DNA of 64,000 bases, taken from contig CM034546.1 in the NCBI GenBank assembly GCA_020055645.1, positions 121,074,375 to 121,138,374 on the forward strand. The letters run 5' to 3'. This DNA is from Tomocerus qinae. Its lineage: Eukaryota > Arthropoda > Collembola > Entomobryomorpha > Tomoceridae. A program made the position numbers and the translations under genes. Under the pieces are notes generated by a model, which made no database searches, was not told the DNA's origin, and worked only from the letters and a program-made list of their open reading frames with translations. Within the stretch, counting starts at the first letter, position 1. Each line of letters opens with the position of its first letter. Below are positions 27,279 through 39,768 of the stretch, one piece after another.

Positions 27279-28081
27279 ATTCTGACCCTATGTCCTATAA
27301 GATGTTATTCACATACACAGATATAGGTATATATGTATATTATATGCTTAACGCAAACCAAACGGTATATATGCAAGTATGCAATAGATGAATTCATTTA
27401 TGTTCCCCAACGCATAATGCATAACTTCATGTACTGAATTTAACTTGTGAGTTTGTGAAGGTATTTATGCATGTCTAACGAAACGAAAAAGTGCAGTCAG
27501 TACATAGAGTTTTAACATAGGTAGGTACTATAATTTTGAATACACACGGTCCTGTATCCATTCTGTATGTAGTATGTACATGTACGTATTACGTAAGGTT
27601 TACTCATCAGCCGAGAATCGCATGGAGAAAAAACCAAAGTTGAAGCTGCGCAGGTAAATAACAGAATCAAATGGAGGGAAACAGTTTTCGTGGGAGAGAG
27701 AAGTTGAATGAGATTTGTTAGAATGTCTTTGTTTTTAAGGTTATTGTCCATCGATTCCTGACTTGTCGATATTGGAGTTGTCTTCCGTTTTCCAATCTAA
27801 TTCATTTTTCGTCAGTGCGAATTCTTGTTACAGTGAATGTGGAGTGGAGCGTTCATCAACGTTGCTGAATTGTAATTTTCAATTTGTGGTTTTATAAGCG
27901 TCAAGCGTAAGTGCATGTATTTCGCTTGTATCATTGTCTGATATTGTTTTGACTCTTTTCCATTTGTCCAGGTTTTAAGTTATGCATATTTTTTTCGTTT
28001 TTGATAGGTGACATCAACGGACTGTCAACCCTCAAAAGTACCTTTGCAGCTGACTGGTTTATTTCCTTGGATTCTGGAAAA
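27279..28081 (+). promoter_or_regulatory. Promoter region and 5' UTR of the RNR gene, with a likely UTR intron
   Basis: Just upstream of the RNR start codon, a good donor (gtaagt at 27907) and a good acceptor (ttttgatag ending at 28007) would remove 101 bp, leaving 28008-28081 as untranslated leader. No core promoter motif is plain enough to call. No other gene is seen in 27279-27900. Confidence 0.45.
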
Positions 28082-31000
28082 ATGGTGAACCGAACTAAGA
28101 TGTACGTCGTTAAGAGGGACAAGCGTTCTGAGGAAGTTCATTTTGACAAAATTACTTCAAGAATAGAAAAGCTGTGCTATGGGCTCAACATGGAATTTGT
28201 AGATCCTCCAGCCATAACCCAGAAAGTAATTAGTGGATTGTACACTGGGGTAACAACTGTCGAGTTGGATAATTTAGCTGCGGAAACAGCAGCTACAATG
28301 ACTACCAAGCATCCAGACTATGCTCTTTTAGCCGCTCGAATTGCAGTGTCTAATCTGCACAAAGAAACAAAGAAATGCTTTTCGGGTAATTGACAATAAT
28401 AGCATCAGCCAGTATTTAATATTTATTTGCATTGATGAAGTCAATAACAATAAACAATAACAATGTAATAATATATTATGTTGCTTTTATATTTAGATTT
28501 TAATTAAATGTTATTGTTATACAGACCACAGAAATAATACTTTGTTATAAATATAAACGCTTACGTTTTTATTTACAGAGGTTATGACGGACCTTTACAA
28601 CATTGTTGATGAGGACAGTGGCAGACGGGCTCCTATGATATCTGAAAAGTATCTAAAAATTATCGTTAAGAATGCTGATCGTCTAAATTCTGCTATCGTG
28701 TATGACCGAGACTTCAGTTATAACTATTTTGGGTTCAAGGTACTATAAAACAAAATTTACACTTGCACATACGATGTTTAGTTGTTATTGAATTGAGTAC
28801 ATTTTCAGTTTTAATTTTTATCTTGTTAAAAGACTCTAGAAAGATCATATCTCCTGAAGATCAACAAAATAGTGGCAGAACGACCTCAGCATATGCTAAT
28901 GCGTGTTGCAGTGGGTATTCATGGTGAAGATATCGATGCAGCTATCGAGACTTATAATTTAATGTCCGAAAGATGGTTTACACATGCTTCACCTACACTT
29001 TTCAATGCAGCCACTAATCGTCCGCAACTTTCTTCATGCTTTTTGCTGACAATGAAAGATGATAGCATTGAGGGGATCTATGATACGTTAAAGCAATGTG
29101 CACTGATATCAAAAAGTGCTGGTGGGATAGGGCTCAATGTTCATTGCATCAGAGGATTTGGATCCTATATTGGAGGAACAAACGGTACCTCAAATGGTCT
29201 GGTTCCAATGCTACGAGTTTTCAATAACACCGCAAGATACGTTGATCAAGGGGGAAATAAGGTACGTAAACTATAATATCAGTATTTCAGGTCGTAATAT
29301 GGAAGGTTTATTATGTAAAGTATAATAAGCGTGCTTAATCGAGGTAAAAAGGATTTTATTTCTGATATTTAGCGTCCTGGAGCGTTTGCAATTTATTTGG
29401 AGCCATGGCACTCTGACGTCTTCGAATTTTTGGACCTGAAAAAAAATACTGGCAAAGAGGAGTCTCGTGCACGAGATTTGTTCTACGCATTATGGATTCC
29501 TGACTTATTTATGAGACGTGTCGAAAACAACGAAGATTGGTCTCTTATGTGTCCAAAAGATTCTCCAGGGCTTTTCGAAGTATGGGGAGATGAATTTGAG
29601 GAGCTGTACTTACAGTGAGTTGCATATATCTCGTTACGTTATAATAGACATTTATAGACATCTTATTTTGTACATTTTATTTACATCATTTTTATTGTTG
29701 TTAATAGTTTTCCTAATGTTAATGGTAGATTTTGTTAAAAACTAATGCGTATAATTTTAGATACGAAAAAGAGGGACGATACAAAAAACGAGTTCCAGCG
29801 CAGAAGGTTTGGTATCATATAATTGAAGCACAAGTGGAGACTGGGACACCGTACATGCTTTATAAAGATGCTTGCAATCGCAAATCTAATCAGCAAAATC
29901 TTGGAACAATTAAATGCTCCAATTTGTGTACTGAAATCGTCGAATATTCTGCCCCCGATGAGGTAAACTAATTTACTATTTTTATTATCATTATATTGTA
30001 GTCATCATTATTTAGTAGTAGGCCTAGCAAAGACCCTATGATTTTTGTCTTAATTACTAAGAGTATTTTTTAGGAATTTTCATTATTCTTGTTTTATGCA
30101 CCAGATTGCCGTCTGCAACTTGGCTTCAATAGCTTTGAATATGTACGTAAAACCTGACCGTACATACGATTTCAAGAAGTTGAAGGAAGTCACCAAAGTA
30201 GTGACTAAAAATCTGAACAAAATAATCGAAGTTAACTATTATCCTGTTCCTGAGGTAAGTTTTTATTTGCCACTCTACTTACTAAGAATTAACAAGTAGT
30301 ATAATAGTTCGTAGTAGTGGTTATTATCATTTCTTAATTCTTAACTGCCTTAGATACCCAAAGAAGACAATATAATATTAGTAATATTACGCTTATAAAT
30401 AATAATGTATTAATTTTCAAGGTCTGATTCGAAGAATATAGAGAGAATGTATTCTATTACTAAGAATATGAATTGATTGTAGGTCCTAGATTAATGATAA
30501 ATAAGTAGTACGTTTTAAAAGAATGTGTTGCCTTTGTAGACAGAGAAGTCAAACAAGCGTCATAGACCAATAGGAATTGGTGTTCAAGGATTGGCTGATG
30601 CTTTCATTTTGATGAGATATCCTTTCGACGGCCCCGAAGCAAAAATTTTGAATCAACAAATATTTGAAACCTTATATTTTGGGGCCTTGGAAGCTAGTAT
30701 GGAATTGGCCAAAGAATTGGGTCCCTATGAAACTTACGATGGATCTCCAGTCAGTAAAGGGGTATGTCTACTTTTACATTACTTTACTTATTTAATAAAA
30801 TTTTAATTCTAGAATGAATTAAAGTTAAAGTTTGATGCTAACTTTTAGATATTGCAACATGATATGTGGAATGTCACACCTTCTAATATGTGGGACTGGG
30901 CTGGATTGAAAGAAAAGATTTCCCAATTTGGGGTCAGAAATTCTCTCTTGTTGGCCCCTATGCCTACAGCTTCAACAGCCCAGATTTTAGGGAACAACGA

Positions 31001-31739
31001 ATCCATTGAAGCATACACTTCAAATATATATACTCGGCGTGTACTTTCTGGAGAGTTTCAGGTACAGTTTTGCACAAGCAATTTTTGATTTAAATGAGTT
31101 TTAAAAGAATTAATTTATAATGGGGCATTGTCTTGCAGATCGTAAATCCTCATTTGCTAAAGGATTTAACAGAGCGTGGACTATGGAATCCTGATATGAA
31201 AAACAAGCTGATTGCGGCAAATGGTTCCGTGCAGGACATAGCTGAGATTCCAGATGATATCAAGGCTTTGTATAAAACAGTGTGGGAACTATCTCAAAAG
31301 GTCATTATAGACATGGCTGCTGATCGGGGGGCCTATATTGATCAGTCACAATCTCTGAATTTACATATCGCCGAACCTAGTTTTGCTAAGCTGACATCTA
31401 TGCATTTTTATGCTTGGAAAAAGGTAAAAAATAATTACATCATTATTTTTATTTTCACCATCTCACACTATAGTTCACTCAGTCCTACTTCTTGCGACTT
31501 ATAGAATTATTATCTTGAATGCACTGTGTGGATGCTTATGCGTATTTAATTGTAAAACTCATTACAAATGGTTTTATTAGGGTTTGAAAACTGGAATGTA
31601 TTACTTGCGTACGAAGCCTGCAGCAAATGCCATTCAATTTACTGTAGACAAGAGCAAGCTGACTTCAAAGGAAGAAAATAAAGCAGGAATGGTTTGCTCC
31701 CTGCAAAACAAAGATGAGTGTCTTATGTGCAGTGCATAG
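28082..31739 (+). CDS. RRM1: Ribonucleoside-diphosphate reductase large subunit (class Ia)
   Basis: Makes deoxyribonucleotides from ribonucleoside diphosphates together with the small, radical-bearing subunit, in the cytosol. Exons: 28082-28385, 28579-28739, 28833-29261, 29373-29614, 29761-29962, 30105-30254, 30540-30761, 30849-31061, 31139-31423, 31581-31739, giving 788 residues against 792 for human RRM1. An N-terminal ATP cone ([20 protein letters not shown]) precedes the ten-stranded barrel. Active-site parts are all present: PQLSSCFLL (first redox Cys), [10 protein letters not shown] (Asn, Cys, Glu), [12 protein letters not shown] (second redox Cys), GMYYLRT (radical-transfer tyrosine pair) and the swinging-arm end DECLMCSA with its Cxx[19 protein letters not shown] is the conserved phosphate/substrate loop. 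The stretch [19 protein letters not shown] differs from the usual GGIGVAVSCIRATGSYIAG. The start [10 protein letters not shown] follows aaaATGg. AATAAA lies at 31966. Confidence 0.97.
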
Positions 31740-33623
31740 TGTTTCAAATCTCATTGACGATATACATTGTATTGTAGGTTTATTCCTTTAAAAAAATTAA
31801 CTTTGTACTTGGTAATTTTTTTTAATCGATGATGATGATTAGTCAGTAATAATATAATTCTAATATTTCATTTTAATTAAATTTAGTTGACTATTAATAA
31901 TTATTGCGCTTATTATTTGTATTAGTAAAAAAATGAACATGTAAATTTGTTTGCTAAAGCACTTAAATAAAGCTTGGTATAAACATGTGATAATGACATG
32001 ACAAGATGTATGACCATATGCTTTATTGCAATTTGCTAACTAATGATACGTCGGCAGGGGGTGACAGAAGCAAAATATGGATAGTTGAAATTTGAAACAA
32101 CGAATTTAGAACTGTAGATTACGCATAATTATTTTTGCTCCTTCTTTATTTGAAGTTTGGAATGGATTTTTAATTTAATAAAGTTTTCATTTCATATTTC
32201 ATAGGCACTCCAGAAAATATATTGCCCCTTGACTTGGTATTAATAATGGTATGCTAAAATAAATTCTCGTTATACTGCCCACTGATTACTGGATATTATA
32301 GCGAGTAATTAGGTAAGTATAAGTATTTATGATTATTTGTTTATTTAGGTATTACTTCAACGTGAGACTACTGATACATGATTGTTATTGTTACCGAATT
32401 AGCTGTTAATAGGTTTAAAATAATGAAGAATATTGAAGCAAATTACACCGTAATCATGTAGTAAAGTAATGAACAGTAGTCAGTAGTTGACTTGATACTT
32501 CGTGTAACCATTTACCATGTATGACATAACACCTTGCCAGCTATCAAGTAGCAGGCAGAGAAGCACTAACCGATGCGGTACGGTGAACGAACGTAAAGCT
32601 CCCTCCTCCTCCCGACCCGTTAGTATTCGCTTATACACATAGTAGCCTGTTGTGTTGATGTGAAAAGGACACAATCCCATCCCATTCAAACGCGTAAATA
32701 TTAACTAATTCTGAGCTGAGTACTAGTACTGACTTGCTGGCAGGTGCAGTGCTACACGACGGTTCATAGCAGTCAGTTTTGTAGCAGTCTTCTTGTCACT
32801 ATTAAAAACTCTTCTTGTGCATTTGGCTCTCCAAATCCTTTTCATGTGTCATATTTATAACTTTATGTATAAAACGCCTGATTAAGTTGTAATAACTACT
32901 TCGGGAGATACAGCTAGTCAAATTGTGCTCTATTTATTAGTTTTAGTACAGAATTGTATCAATCTGATTAACCATGAAATATTAAGAGTAAGGGACATTA
33001 TCAGAAACCAGAGATAACATTGAATACATAGATTCATCAATCAGCCCTATAATATTATGACTTGATCCCTCTTTTTAAAGGCAAATGCGTACACATGTTT
33101 TTGTATGCAGTTGACAATTGCTCTTCTTGAGTAGTTACATTTGGAATTCAGATTACACTTTACTTAAATAACCGTTAGATGTTTACGACTGTGCAAAGGT
33201 TTGGCTTGGGACTGTGAGTACAAAGTTGACAGGATAGAGACCAATTCTGATTAATTTAATTTCAAAAATATTTCTGCACATAGTAACGAAATCAATTTGA
33301 TTGTATATTGAATATTATTTTTAACCCAGTAGCATAAGTGGCCAATAAAGCCTAATTTGATTACAAGGTGAAGAATTTTCGGTTTAAACGTGTAGCTAGT
33401 GTAGCACATTTGCTTGATATGAAAGATCGTGAATACAGATAAGCGTTTGTCATTTGGATTTGTTTGTTTAGTTGCGAATGCATGAATCTCGGTCCAACAG
33501 CAGAGAATAAGCTATAAATAAAATATTAACACGAGTCTGAGTCTGACTGGTTTGTAATTGCAAAAATAGGCTGGGGATTGAAATCTAATATAACATACAG
33601 TAAATATAGAAGTCAGTAGAACA
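31740..33623. other. RNR 3' UTR and spacer to the ceramidase gene
   Basis: Holds the RNR 3' UTR, with AATAAA at 31966-31971, and presumably the ceramidase promoter. No further gene seen. Confidence 0.6.
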
Positions 33624-36232
33624 ATGCCACCAGTAACTCCAGAAAATTTTTGGGGTAAGCCTACGTCGACGCTTGATTGGTGCGAAGTTAACTATGAAGT
33701 CAGTCCATTTATTGCTGAGTTCTGTAAGTTTCGAATTTTGTAGAAAATGATTTCTATTTCTGGTGCTTCAATTGATGATTTATTAATACCATTAATTCTT
33801 TAGGGAATACGCTCAGCAACTTAGGAATGATAATCCCTCCAATATTTGGCATTTTTGAAGTGCTAAAGCTAGGGCTAGAGCGAAAATTCATTTTGACACA
33901 CATGTTCCTTATTGGTGAGTTGTACTTGTACTGAAATACTCAAATTATTATACTAATGTTCCTCCAACTGCCTATAAACTATAATATTTTTTTTGATTCA
34001 TTTAATTTTTAGTCGTTGGATTGGGCTCCTGGGCTTTTCACATGACGCTTTTGTACCCTATGCAACTTCTGGATGAACTACCCATGGTTTGGGGAAATAT
34101 GATTTTAATATATCAATTGTCCGAAATCCGCAAATCTGTTCGTAGACCTGTCAATTGGCAACTCATTGGCATTTGCGTTGTTTATTGTGTCTTCTTTACT
34201 ACACTATACCTGATATTCAAAGATCCTACTATTCACCAAGTAAGAAACATATAGATTCTTCATATCTACATTTGGATTGGGGGAATATTGGGACATATTA
34301 CGTTTTATTGTATGAGTAGGAATACCGAATACGTACCATCTATTTTATGCACAATGATCCTTTAGGGATAATGTATTAATTTGTGATGTATTTGAAACTG
34401 TTTAGATAATGTATGGGCTAGGGGTTGTTGTCGTACTCGTGCTGGATCTTCGTCTCGTCAATTACAATCAATGCCGAACCTGTACAAAGTTGCTTTCAGC
34501 TGGATTCTTTATGTACACGCTTGGATTTGGCTTATGGAATATTGATAATCAGCTTTGTCCTCAAATAACGTAAGTCTAATATTATCATTTACTGTTATCA
34601 TTGTTGTATTTACACATTCATCATTAGTACAGCCATAATCCCAAAAGTCATATCGATCTGTTTGAGTATAGGAAGCAATTAAACCCTCGCCTCATCGAAA
34701 TGAAAGCAAAATAATATTAATATTCAAGGGTTGCTTATTTTGTATTGATTATTTGTCTCTCTGTATCAAATTGTTAAGAAGCATAAACCCATGAACGGTG
34801 TTTAATGATTTGTGGTGCTATACTGCTAGGTATCCGAATTAATATTTGCATCACACACACCGGATGTTAGCTGTGCTGTACAGTGTATATGAAAATGGTA
34901 TTAGTAGGGCTGTCTCGTTGTTATGCTTCGTGATGTTGAATTTATAGGCGAAAAAAATAGCAGTAGGAGCACTCTTGAGCATAAGGATAGTTTTATTTAC
35001 ATGCATACTGCGTAATACCATCGGTGGTAGGTATTTACTCGTAACACTGCTACTATGTTGAGTTGAAATTCAAACTATTTATCATGCATGTAGTTAAATA
35101 AATAATGAAGTTATGTTTTAACAAGGCAGTGGAGTCGTTTTGAGAGTAGGGAGTTTATTGATTTGCTTAGATTGTGACTTACGACTCCTTCCATAAGTAG
35201 TAGTAAAATAACTGTCCTTTTGTTATACTCAACTTACGTTGCTGAGTTAATGACTTACGAGGTTCGAGTAAGGATAGCAAGCATATTTTATTATATCATA
35301 TACAAAGAAACGTTTATAAACAGACACTTATGAAATGAAAATGATCTATAAAGATAGGTAATATTAATAACCTGAGTAATATAGACGACATCCTTATCCT
35401 TACATCAGTTCCGTGATGGAAAACTCGTCTCAATGTATTGTCATTGCTTAAGAATCAACTACAACCACGACTATAATGCTGCTAAGTGTGATTTGCGTGT
35501 TTATATTAAGTCAATATTAAAATACATAATGGTGGCGTGGCCACTGTGGCCCTATAGGGAAATGTGACTATTTAGAATCTGTTTATCGTTAGTTAAGTAG
35601 TAGCATAATGGGCGATATTACTATAAAACCGCAATATTAGTATATTTAGGAGCAGACAATTCTAGCTCTAAACGAAACAAAAGCTTTGGCTGTTATGGAC
35701 ACTTGATGGCCCGCAACCACCCACATTTATACTTAGACTCACAACTCAGTGTAACTTTTAACTTAACATCAAGCGTTTACTTTTATATTTTGGGTGTGGA
35801 TATTGGCAATGCGATCAATGAATCTAAATAATTTAAAGCCACAGAAATAGTCCAACCCATGCACCAGCTTTAGATACTAACTTTACGTGACAGAGAAAGG
35901 GATATGAATTTATTTATTTTATGTTCTTTTACTATATGTTATTTATAGCGACATGAGGGGTAAACTACCCAAGGGATTGAGACCACTGACTCAGCTTCAT
36001 GCGTATTGGCACATTCTGGCTGGTTACGCAACATATTTGCATATTCTGTTCGGGTAAGTTTTGTGATCTTTATTTTAGACCTGTTTGTAATATTAACAAT
36101 AAGAAGTCGAATTTAATTGTACTCTTTTTGTAATTTAGAATACATGCTCGAGGTCACTTTTGCAAACCGAAAACTGAGATCAAACTGAAATATTTTGGAA
36201 TTTCAGTAGAACCAATGTATCATCATGATTGA
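33624..36232 (+). CDS. ACER3: Alkaline ceramidase, ACER3 type
   Basis: Integral membrane hydrolase of the CREST superfamily that splits ceramide into sphingosine and fatty acid in the ER or Golgi. Exons: 33624-33723, 33804-33914, 34013-34239, 34406-34569, 35949-36053, 36139-36232, in phase throughout, giving 266 residues (human ACER3 has 267). Seven hydrophobic segments are visible. Known key residues are in place: the N-terminal calcium-site wording [20 protein letters not shown] (Asp, Trp, Glu, Asn, Glu), the first zinc His and catalytic Ser in GSWAFHMTL, the Asp of QLLDELPM, and the two C-terminal zinc histidines in [24 protein letters not shown] is also typical. The cytosolic tail is short and ends MYHHD. 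The start codon is the first ATG of this frame, directly before [10 protein letters not shown]. The fifth intron is 1.4 kb and holds nothing recognisable. Confidence 0.96.
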
Positions 36233-39108
36233 TGTTTGTAAATATCTGTTAATTCAATCGAAAACTTGTTCAGCTTACCGAGTTGGTAAATATAAAGTTA
36301 CTGTTGTTAGTTATTTTCACAAAAAATCGTTACAATCGTTTGTGAAATGTTAAATTTGTTAAGCCTTTCCTAAATGGAATGAGGTACTGTCTCAAGTCTC
36401 AAGCTACAGCTACTTTACTTTCTCCTTTGCTTAAGTAGTACGGTAAACCAAAACAAATAGTCACGTTATCGGAATACGGAAATTTCTTTCGTTCCGTTTA
36501 GTAGCTTACCGATGTCATAATCTTGGCACAATATTACATTTAAAGTAAAATTGCTACTATATTACTACTGCGTATTGTGTGTGTAGGTGTTCTGTAGTAT
36601 TAGACATGTTCCCAGAAGTTCTGGTGGTACAAGTATGTATTATTTCGTTATGGTCCTGACAGTTGCATGGAAAATGCTTTTTAACTGTAGTCAATAGGTG
36701 TGTACAGTGTACAGGGTATGTATAAATTAAATTAGGCACTAATTACCCAATGAAACGCTTTTATAGATAAATATATCTAAAGAACCAAATCACACACTAA
36801 GAAATCTATTTATAATCAACAGTAAACTTGCATCCTTCATTAAGAATTCATTGACATTGCTTAGAATAGTTTTGTCCACGGAATTTGACTCGTAGACACG
36901 CACAAAATGATTTATTTTTCATGAAAAACTCTGCAAATGCTATGAACACACTATTGAGTTCTAAAAATGTCATTTGACTTAAAAAAAATAATATGGAGTT
37001 TTTCGACTGTTAAAATTGAGATGATTATTCGTTCAATTCAATTAATCAATTTCATGCTTATCAATGTTGTAATTAGAATTTCTTTGATATGTGTAGATTC
37101 TAGTAGATGATCACTATTGCCATTAAATACAAATGAAAGGTACTATTTCAGTCTCAATACTGAATAATTTAAGAACAATCGTATATAATTATATACTACG
37201 AATGTCTATAATCACCATAATCATATGAATCCAACCACACGGCCACTAATGTTCAATTGATACATATTTTATCAGCCCATACATCAGATGCCTAACTATG
37301 TTTGAAACTCAAAGGAATCAATTAATTTAAATGATAGAGCACCAAGTCCTATTGTAAACAATAATATTTAATAAATGTGATTGTGTGTGATTTAGTGATA
37401 CTATACCTATAGTTATTCTATAGCATGTAGAATTTATGTAAACAGGAAAATAAGCTGCTGACTCTCTTGTCATTAAATTAAATACCAATACGTATTTAAT
37501 TGATGGCAACTGACTAATGTTACCTACGACTTAGCCAAAGAATAAAACTTATTCCTGTAATATAAGAATGCTAAACCTATGAATTTATATTCGGTGTGTG
37601 TTAAATAAGCTACGGGATAATGATAGTCTCAAGTATAGTTATTTCTGGTCCAATTAATAAAATTAGAATGAAGTGAATCGACTGTATACGAACGCATGTT
37701 GATCCGTATGTTTGTATAAAAGGAACTACATATTAATTAACTAATTTGATAAGTATCTACTAATAATATCAGAGAGGTTACAAAGCGTAAAGATATCAGA
37801 GTATAGTTCTTAAGTATTTAGTATGTTATTGTCCAACGAGTAAAGTAAGCACGCTGCTGTCTTCACATAAGCTCACATAGAAAGATGACAAATACATGCA
37901 GCTTGTGAATACTATCAGCACTGCAGCCTGTAACTTGTAAATTAAATGAAGCAACATGTCCCACTGTCAGTCACTAGATATAAATGCCATGATAGAGTCG
38001 AGATATTGATCTACGACTAAACACGAGATAGTGAAAGTGAACTATTATATATAATTAATCACAAATGTAGCTCTACATAGCGCTTTGGTCGTATTTGTCA
38101 ATTATTATGCATGTCATCCATCCGTATGGATATGTGCTAATCAACAAAATTGAATGTGTTCATTTGAATGTCGATTTTTGAATCATTAATACAGACAAAA
38201 GATACAAATATCGTTTCATTACATGACAGGGGTGCCATTTACAAATGAATGTGTCCATTAAGTTACATAAGGTGTGTGTGAACACTTGACAATTTAATTG
38301 TGATTTTTATTTATTGTGAAATATCAAATTTTGTGTGAACTAAATAGAATTAATTGATCTCTAGAGTTTTCCTCCTAGTAGTACACATGATGGTTTTATT
38401 GAAAAAGACTTTTAGATTACCAATGGTATATACCATAATTTTGTGAATATTTTATTGTGCTAAGGAATTTATTGAGTAGAATTTTTACGACCCACCTATT
38501 GATGATACTATTGATATTTTGATTGACTTGTAGCGAATTTTCTACCCCTTTTTTGTTAAATTCAGCTATTAAGGTATCTTTAGGTTAATCATTTGTTGTT
38601 CTACCGTGTAATAGGGATGATGCAAATATACGTGAATGTCATTTAAAAATCATTACGAATGTATGAATAAAATTGTTTATGTGGTTGTGTCGTTCTGTAT
38701 CCTAAAATTTGCTTTATGGGACTTTCCCTTACATCGTTACATCTCATTCTCACTTAGTACATCTTTATCTTCTATTTTATATCATATTTACATACTTTGA
38801 TTACTTGCTTACTTCGCTTTTATCAGGATCCTCAATTTCAAGTCACACCAATTACCAAACCATATGTCTCTAACATTTGTTAAAATAATTTATGAATTAC
38901 TGTAGAGGATGACACCGCTATAATAATATATGACTCAAACTTCTTACTCTTAAGCATAATGAAATTTTCTTTCCTCGTGTTTAATTCTTCACTGTGTCAC
39001 AGGACTGTTTTCCCCAAGCATCTTCTGTGGGGAGGATATGTCCATTCACATAATCCACATTTTACAAAATTCAAATCTAAACAAGTGAAAATGTAAACAT
39101 TAAAATGC
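36233..39108. other. Gene-free spacer
   Basis: AT-rich sequence between the ceramidase (which ends here on +) and the Kazal gene (which ends here on -). Only short chance frames; no repeat or RNA gene recognised. Confidence 0.55.
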
Positions 39109-39768
39109 TTATGAACATGACGTTTTTAAGAAGCAGTTATATGCAATGATTTTCATAATTTCTATTTGAACCAAAATAAAGCAGTGGTAAAGATATACTA
39201 AATTTTAAAATGCAGTATATATGTATAAGTTGTCACCTACCATGATTACATCTCCTCGCACATCTGAAGAAACAGGTGTTGGAATATGTTACTGAATTAG
39301 ACGCACAAACTGGGTTGTATCCATATCTACATTGACATGCCGTTTCGTTACACACATTTGAATAGTACCTTGTCGTTGGCAATGTTGTTGTTGATGTTGG
39401 AAGGACATTGGGTCTCAACTCAACACTAAAGTTTCCACATCGCCCTTCTTTTGTGATTTGAATTTCTAGAATAATAATATCAGATTATGAACAATTACAT
39501 AAGTTTCGCTTAGAATATGTTATATGTGAATGAGATGAATAGTAATGAAATGATATTCCTCACTTGGGTTGCAACCTTTCGAGTTATAGCAATCTACGTA
39601 ACATTGATTAGGATAAGTGATATTGTTTGAACCACATTTAGGATCAAAGTAGAATGGACATTTACAAATTGGACTTAAGCAGGAGATGCTAGCAGACTTT
39701 ATTACAGTAGTTGATAAAATACTATAACTGTAATAAAGGAAAATGTAGACGATAATGTTATTGGCCAT
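39109..39768 (-). CDS. Secreted two-domain Kazal-type protein
   Basis: Probable extracellular serine protease inhibitor or follistatin-like binding protein. Exons on the minus strand: 39768-39564, 39465-39241 and a 53-nt last exon 39161-39109, 160 residues in all and in phase. The N-terminus MANNIIVYIFLYYSYSILS is a signal peptide. Domain 1 reads CKCPFYFDPKCGSNNITYPN then QCYVDC. Domain 2 reads CQCRYGYNPVCASNSVTYSN then TCFFRC. Both keep the Kazal order C.C..........CGS....TY.N.C...C. The last Cys of domain 2 lies in the small last exon (IMKIIAYNC). A Thr-rich linker (PTSTTTLPTT) joins the domains. The last exon is inferred from phase and the Kazal ending and is the weakest part. The protease target cannot be read from sequence. 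Confidence 0.85.
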